Shown in pieces: positions 6,799 to 9,855 of a stretch of DNA of 9,855 nucleotides (its first letter is position 1; each line of letters begins with the position of its first letter). A program made the position numbers and the translations under genes. The notes under the pieces were generated by a model. It made no database searches. It was not told the origin of the DNA and saw only the letters and a list, made by a program, of their open reading frames with translations. The stretch comes from Dehalococcoidia bacterium (GTDB lineage Bacteria; Chloroflexota; Dehalococcoidia; GIF9; AB-539-J10): NCBI GenBank assembly GCA_018399375.1, contig JAGYOV010000022.1, forward strand, positions 1 through 9,855. Reading direction: 5' to 3'.

Positions 6799-6951
6799 AA
6801 GCAGGAATCTCTTCCATGTGCCAATCTAGCTGGGGGGATGAGCTTCTTCAAAGCGGTTAGCCAGTTCAAGTATCGTCTCTTCTCCCTTTAATGCTTCCAG
6901 GGATGCTCTGGCTTTAAGTGATGGACTAGGTTGCTTTCGGTTCTGTTTCAT
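6799..6951 (-). pseudogene. IS3-family transposase OrfA, N-terminal fragment with nonsense codon
   Basis: ATG 6951-6949 opens a 41-codon frame ending at TAG 6828-6826. It contains SLEALKGEETILELANRFE (residues 17-35), the helix-turn-helix signature of IS3/IS911-type OrfA (ALKGE-x-TI-x-ELA-x-RF). After the stop, in the same frame, IGTWKRFLL continues. This matches the usual OrfA text H-P-x-Q-I-x-x-W-K-R-x-L, where the residue before I is normally Gln; a CAG to TAG change there would explain the stop. About two extra codons are also present between HP and I. Homology fades after 6799. A full OrfA is about 90-110 aa, so it is both interrupted and truncated and cannot give active transposase. Confidence 0.75.
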
Positions 6952-7030
6952 GGCTTGCTCATCCTGTCATTTCATTCTATGGAGCAGGACTCGCTCTTAA
7001 CAACCTGCCCAGATTTTGAGGGCCACCTCA
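6799..7030 (-). mobile_element. Truncated IS3-family insertion sequence remnant
   Basis: The outer end at 7030 reads, on the minus strand, TGAGGTGGCCCTCA..., continuing AAAATCTGGGCAGG to 7003. This TGA-rich start with CCC and AAAA blocks resembles IS3-family terminal repeats, which begin with TG. The OrfA start codon lies about 80 bp inside it, as expected. Recognisable element sequence stops near 6799; OrfB and the other terminal repeat are missing, so the element is dead. A 9-bp hairpin (6780-6788 with 6793-6801, one G-T pair) sits right at the truncation. The flanking stretches 6645-6798 and 7031-7187 hold nothing else that I can identify. Confidence 0.6.
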
Positions 7031-7187
7031 AATCTTGTTTATGTAGACCTTGAAAGCAAGCAGTTCAAAAGGTTTCAGTCGACTCCGGTTTTTCCGTGGC
7101 CTGTTTACAGAGGCGGTTGATGCTGACCCTCATATCCCGTTGGGAATCATTCCCTTTTGGCAAGGGGAAGGAAGCTGGTATTGGAGA

Positions 7188-7202
7188 TGGTGGAGGCGGG
7201 GG
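7188..7202 (-). repeat. tmRNA 3'-terminal 15 bp, partner of the 4906-4920 repeat
   Basis: These are the last 15 bases of the tmRNA gene (minus strand ...CCCCCGCCTCCACCA). They contain the 3' half of the acceptor stem, the discriminator A and the encoded CCA. The identical sequence occurs in the same orientation at 4906-4920, about 2.28 kb away. If the pair is an att duplication, this copy is the one that keeps ssrA functional after integration, and 4906-7187 is the inserted segment. Confidence 0.55.
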
Positions 7203-7425
7203 AGAGTCGAACTCCCCGTCCAGAAGAAGGTTGCCAAAATATGCTACAAGCTTAGTCAGCTCTGCTAATCTTATCTGGCCATTCTCTGCTGACCGAGCTT
7301 GACCAGACCAGCCGATATGTCTTGGCTGACCCTCATCGGCGTTAGGATCAGAGCACCTCGACATTTCTGACACCCAACTCCCACCCATCGAGGAGAGGTG
7401 GGGTTGGATGGCTAACCTTTAAAGG

Positions 7426-7452
7426 TTAAGCGAATACCGGCTCGCGCTCGGC
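7426..7452 (-). other. tmRNA tag-peptide reading frame
   Basis: The resume codon is inferred as GCC (7452-7450), since it is preceded by CAGTT, comparable to the UAGUC that precedes the resume GCA in E. coli. Translation gives AEREPVFA, stop TAA (7428-7426). The hydrophobic VFA end fits a degradation signal, and the peptide aligns with the Dehalococcoides tag I recall (GERELVLAG). The other two frames give no short tag with a hydrophobic end. Confidence 0.75.
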
Positions 7453-7605
7453 AACTGTTTTTTGCCACTTGTTTTTTGAGGGCAGTGGCACCTCAGCTTG
7501 CGATTTTGTAGGCCTCCTCCTGTCGAAACCTCGCGCCCCCATGCTTGATTTATGCTGCGATAACTTCTACTTCGCTCCTGGAATATAAGCTCCTCCTATG
7601 CCTGC

Positions 7606-8070
7606 TTATCGTCCTGATTTTCGTTTCAGCGCCCGGTCCATTTCCCTGGATATTTCTCGGCGGGCAAGAGTTTCTCTCTTGTCATAGAGTTTTTTCCCTT
7701 TGGCAACTCCCAGTTCCAGTTTACTGATGCCTCCCTTAATGTATAACTTAAGTGGTATCAGAGTCAAACCCTGCTGTTTTGCCAGGCCGGCCAGGTTATC
7801 AATTTCCTTTCGGTGTAGCAGGAGCTTGCGAGGCCTCTTTGGATCGTGCCCGTTGTAGCTGGCAGCATCGTAGGAGGCAATGTGGCTGTTGTACAACCAC
7901 AATTCACCGTTTGCTGGTCTGGCATACGCGTCGCGCAAGTTTACCCTTCCTGCCCGGATGGACTTAATTTCAGAGCCCCTGAGCACGAGCCCGGCTTCAA
8001 CGCTTTCCTGAACGTGATAGTCGTGATAAGCTTTGCGATTGATGGTAATTGTCCTGGAATTTCCTGCCAT
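7606..8070 (-). CDS. smpB: SsrA-binding protein SmpB
   Basis: 154 aa, the normal length. SmpB binds the tRNA-like domain of tmRNA and carries it into the A site of stalled ribosomes. The sequence shows the family's beta-barrel core: TINRKAYHDYHVQESVEAGL (9-28), the RNA-binding LRGSEIKSIRAGRVNLRDAY (30-49), HDPKRPRKLLLHRKEI (74-89) and GLTLIPLKLYIKGG (100-113). The basic C-terminal tail (DKRETLARREISREMDRALK) becomes helical in the mRNA channel. It lies 65 bp upstream of ssrA on the same strand, so both parts of the trans-translation system may share a transcript. The start ATG has no Shine-Dalgarno, and a promoter -10 box ends only six bases upstream, which suggests a leaderless mRNA. It is divergent from comEA with a 63-bp gap. 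Confidence 0.97.
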   Translation of the reverse strand: MAGNSRTITINRKAYHDYHVQESVEAGLVLRGSEIKSIRAGRVNLRDAYARPANGELWLYNSHIASYDAASYNGHDPKRPRKLLLHRKEIDNLAGLAKQQGLTLIPLKLYIKGGISKLELGVAKGKKLYDKRETLARREISREMDRALKRKSGR

Positions 8071-8076
8071 GGAAAA

Positions 8077-8105
8077 ATTCTACCATTAACGGTAAGGGGG
8101 GGCAA
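8077..8105 (-). promoter_or_regulatory. Candidate promoter giving leaderless smpB mRNA
   Basis: On the minus strand TTGCCC (8105-8100) and TAGAAT (8082-8077) are 17 nt apart; matches are four and five of six. The usual start site, about seven bases past the -10, falls on the A of the smpB ATG (8070). The spacer includes part of a run of seven G/C bases (8096-8102) and a TACC-n6-GGTA dyad (8081-8094) shared with the comEA upstream side. Confidence 0.5.
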
Positions 8106-8133
8106 TTTATTTTGTGGTAAAAAGGGGGTTGCT

Positions 8134-8643
8134 ATGAGCAAGGGCAATATTTTCTGGTTATTTGTAGTTATTCTATTTATTGTTGCTGTGGTTGCCGGTG
8201 GAATAGCTCTGGCGACTGAATATGAAGGAAGCCGCCCTTTAGAAATTGCTTATCCAGAGGCGGTGACTTCACAACAGAATATGGATGTATACGTTGATGG
8301 TGATGTGGCTAATCCTGGCATATATCTCCTGAGAGATGGTGACACCATTCAATCAATTCTCTCAGATGTTGGTCTTGAGGCTGACAGCGCTCCTGACGTC
8401 ATCAGAGTCCATATTTTTGTGGAGGGGGAAAAGCAACAGTCTTGGCAAAAAATAGACATAAACAGGGCAGAACCATGGCTGCTCGTTGCTCTGCCGGGCA
8501 TTGGGAAGGAGCTGTCACAGAGGATCGTAGATTACAGGAGAGAACACGGTCCTTTTAAGAGAGTTGAAGAGCTGTGCCGGGTGAATGGTATAGGCCAGGC
8601 GAAATTTGAAGAAGCGAGAGATTTCATAACTGTGCTGGACTGA
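8134..8643 (+). CDS. comEA: ComEA-type DNA-binding competence protein
   Basis: 169 aa. ComEA is a membrane-anchored receptor that binds incoming double-stranded DNA during transformation and hands it to ComEC. I chose ATG 8134 because AAAGGGGG (8120-8127) precedes it and it starts a clean N-in anchor; the frame is open further upstream but that overlaps smpB on the other strand. Domains: membrane anchor (about 6-27), an SLBB-like segment (DVYVDGDVANPGIYLLRDGD, 51-70), and a C-terminal double helix-hairpin-helix domain (about 106-168) with KIDINRAEPWLLVALPGIG (106-124), YRREHGPFKRVEEL (134-147) and VNGIG (150-154). Both hairpins are intact. comEC begins 10 bases after its stop, so the two are an operon, as in Bacillus. 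Confidence 0.92.
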   Translation: MSKGNIFWLFVVILFIVAVVAGGIALATEYEGSRPLEIAYPEAVTSQQNMDVYVDGDVANPGIYLLRDGDTIQSILSDVGLEADSAPDVIRVHIFVEGEKQQSWQKIDINRAEPWLLVALPGIGKELSQRIVDYRREHGPFKRVEELCRVNGIGQAKFEEARDFITVLD

Positions 8644-8653
8644 GATTTCCATT

Positions 8654-9734
8654 ATGCTGGTGCTATATGTTAGTTGTGCCTGGATAGTGGGTATATCCTT
8701 GGGGTCTGAATTTAGCCCCCCTTTATTTTTGCTTTTCCTTGCATTTTTGCCCTTTTTCTTTATTCCGTTTTCCCCCGGCAGGAAGAAAAACTTGATCGTG
8801 CTGGGTCTGTGTCTTTTTACCCTGTTTGGTGGCATTTTGCGCTATTCCTCCAGCTTGCCTCAACACGATCAAAGGGATCTCTGTTTTTATAATGATGGCA
8901 GCGCTGTAGAGGCGCAGGGCATGGTGGTGGAACCTCCTGTTACCTCAACCGAGCATTGCTGCTTGAAAATCTCAACCAGTATGGTAAGCATAGATGGCAG
9001 TAATCGTGGAGTATCGGGTACCGTTCTGGTATGGACTCCCAGGTATCAAGGCTATCGTTACGGAGATGTTCTTACTATAACAGGACAACTGGAAACACCT
9101 CCTCAATTTGAAGATTTTGACTACCAGAGTTATCTTGCCACACAGGGAGTTCGTTCTGTTATGTATTATCCTGAAGTGTATATTGTAGCTCGAGATCAGG
9201 GGAACGCTATCTTACAGCAGTTTTATTATTTGAGGAAAAATCTTTCGCTGTCTCTGGTTAGAGCCTTGCCTGAGCCACATGGTTCTCTAGCACAGGGCAT
9301 ATTGTTGGGCATTAAAGAAAATATACCGCATGAAGTGCAACAGGCTTTCTCAAGGACGGGAACGGCGCACCTGCTGGCGATTTCTGGCCTGCATCTGGGC
9401 ATCATTATAGCCATGTTTGTTGGCCTTGGTATTTTATTTTTCGGTCGGCGGCATGGAGTTTACATCTGGCTTACTCTGTTGGGCATGTGGTTCTATGTTT
9501 TAATTTCTGGAATGCACCCGCCTGTAATTCGTGGAGCTATTATGGGAAGCTTGTTTCTGCTGGCTGAACTCTTGGGCAGGCAGCAAAGTGCCATAGTTGC
9601 TCTGGCCTTTGCTGCTGCGGTTATGGTTGGGTTTCAGCCGCAAATTTTGTGGAGCATTTCCTTCCAGCTCAGTTTTTTGGCTATGACCGGGCTTATCTTC
9701 TTCTATCCCCTATTTCAGAAGTGGGGCAGAAAGG
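8654..9734 (+). CDS. comEC: ComEC/Rec2-family DNA uptake channel, 3' part missing
   Basis: About 360 residues of a protein normally 700-800 aa long. ComEC forms the inner-membrane channel for single-stranded DNA. Visible: two N-terminal membrane segments (about 2-16 and 22-39) and a third (45-62), the soluble OB-like N-terminal domain (about 80-180, DUF4131 type), then the start of the competence domain with the signatures AQGILLGIKENIP (213-225), GTAHLLAISGLHLGI (236-250), HPPVIRGAIMG (288-298) and ISFQLSFLAMTGLIF (335-349). Start ATG 8654 lies 10 bases after the comEA stop; the ribosome-binding site is weak. Homology ends near residue 358. The nominal frame stays open to the window end, but the sequence after about 9734 does not belong to comEC. 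The C-terminal metallo-beta-lactamase-like domain, if present, is not in this window. Confidence 0.9.
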
Positions 9735-9855
9735 GCGCCCGACATCCTCGCGCTCTCGACCGTGGACAACATCGAACCCGGCGAACTCGGATCCGTCAAG
9801 TTCGAATGGCTCATGCCCACACCCCCGGAAACCCAGGACGAAGCCAACGCGATCC
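9735..9855 (+). other. Foreign high-GC segment with partial coding frame; probable assembly chimera
   Basis: By hand count the final 125 bases are about 63% GC, against about 47% in the 120 bases before. In frame 9735-9854, different from comEC, it reads APDILALSTVDNIEPGELGS and on to a further 20 residues with no stop. Almost every codon ends in G or C (GCG CCC GAC ATC CTC GCG), unlike any gene in the window. The comEC frame over the same bases gives an Arg/His/Pro-rich sequence without membrane segments. I do not recognise the encoded protein. Most likely this belongs to another genome joined during amplification or assembly. Confidence 0.75.

Larger units (their letters stand above)
7188..7540 (-). 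ncRNA. ssrA: Transfer-messenger RNA (tmRNA)
   Basis: 353 nt, one-piece tmRNA that rescues stalled ribosomes and tags their nascent chains. The 5' end GGGGGCGCGAGG is followed by the conserved TTTCGACAGG. The acceptor stem pairs GGGGGCG (7540-7534) with CGCCTCC (7198-7192), one G-U pair, then discriminator A and encoded CCA (7190-7188). The T arm has GGGAG-TTCGACT-CTCCC. A 9-bp helix H2 pairs AGGAGGAGG (7521-7513) with CCTTCTTCT (7230-7222). The tag frame (7452-7426) encodes AEREPVFA then TAA, and its stop lies in a hairpin AACCTTTAAAGGTT. Its RNA partner gene smpB lies immediately upstream on the same strand. Open reading frames that overlap it on both strands are shadows. I found no clear own promoter or terminator. 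Confidence 0.95.

Noticed and set aside
7142..7154. Palindrome GGGAATCATTCCC followed by TTTT on the + strand as a terminator
   Set aside because: The stem is only five pairs with a 3-nt loop, there is no + strand transcript to end here, and on the minus strand (the tmRNA side) no U-tract follows.
7122..7336. 12-bp direct repeat GCTGACCCTCAT at 7122-7133 and inside ssrA at 7325-7336, with loose similarity around it
   Set aside because: A few 12-mers are expected to repeat by chance in a window of this size, and the flanking similarity fades quickly; not convincing as a second ssrA fragment.
7050..7388. Open frames on both strands (7050-7268 +, 7065-7388 -, 7096-7302 +)
   Set aside because: They overlap the tmRNA gene and have low-complexity or Trp/Gly/Arg-rich translations and no ribosome-binding site; the RNA explains the sequence.
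7846..8133. Extended N-terminus for comEA from an upstream in-frame ATG
   Set aside because: It would overlap smpB on the opposite strand and bury the membrane anchor; ATG 8134 has an SD and gives a normal ComEA.
1..9855. CRISPR array or defence system
   Set aside because: No regularly spaced repeats, cas genes, toxin-antitoxin pair or nuclease frames were found on either strand.

Overview
The window reads as a bacterial chromosome segment of moderate GC (mid-to-high 40s percent by eye). The gene set (Rho, transaldolase, SmpB/tmRNA, ComEA/ComEC, a thiolase, a glycine-betaine-type binding lipoprotein) and the tmRNA tag (AEREPVFA, close to the tag I recall for Dehalococcoides, GERELVLAG) point to a Dehalococcoidia-like member of the Chloroflexota. 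That assignment is an inference; no ribosomal or other strong phylogenetic marker is present.

Left part (1-4606): a small helical protein gene resembling an RsbRD N-terminal domain; then a good sigma70-type promoter (753-782), a leader of about 260 nt, and a transaldolase-rho pair on the + strand. This ends tail to tail against a minus-strand acetyl-CoA acetyltransferase (thiolase) that has its own promoter and a very strong Shine-Dalgarno.

Middle part (4607-7187): a gene-poor, decayed-looking stretch. Its only intact gene is an orphan OpuAC-type substrate-binding lipoprotein (5745-6644) with no ATPase or permease beside it. Upstream of it are coding-like fragments broken by stops, a dense cluster of TGTTATC/GATAACA inverted repeats, and a strong ribosome-binding site in front of an ATG followed at once by TAA. 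Downstream of it is a truncated, nonsense-mutated IS3-family OrfA with one recognisable IS end. This stretch is bracketed by two direct copies of a 15-bp sequence. One copy is exactly the mature 3' end of the tmRNA gene (7188-7202); the other lies at 4906-4920. That is the signature of site-specific integration into ssrA, a known island site in Dehalococcoides, and it is the most interesting signal here: 4906-7187 may be the relic of an integrated island that has lost its integrase.

Right part (7188-9734): ssrA (tmRNA) and smpB, adjacent on the minus strand, form the trans-translation ribosome-rescue module; smpB looks leaderless. Divergent from them are comEA and comEC, which encode the DNA receptor and the membrane channel for DNA uptake.

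Right edge (9735-9855): the last ~120 bases jump to about 63% GC and carry an open frame with strongly GC-biased third positions, in a different frame from comEC. They do not look like this organism. The contig end is probably chimeric, and comEC is cut at the junction.
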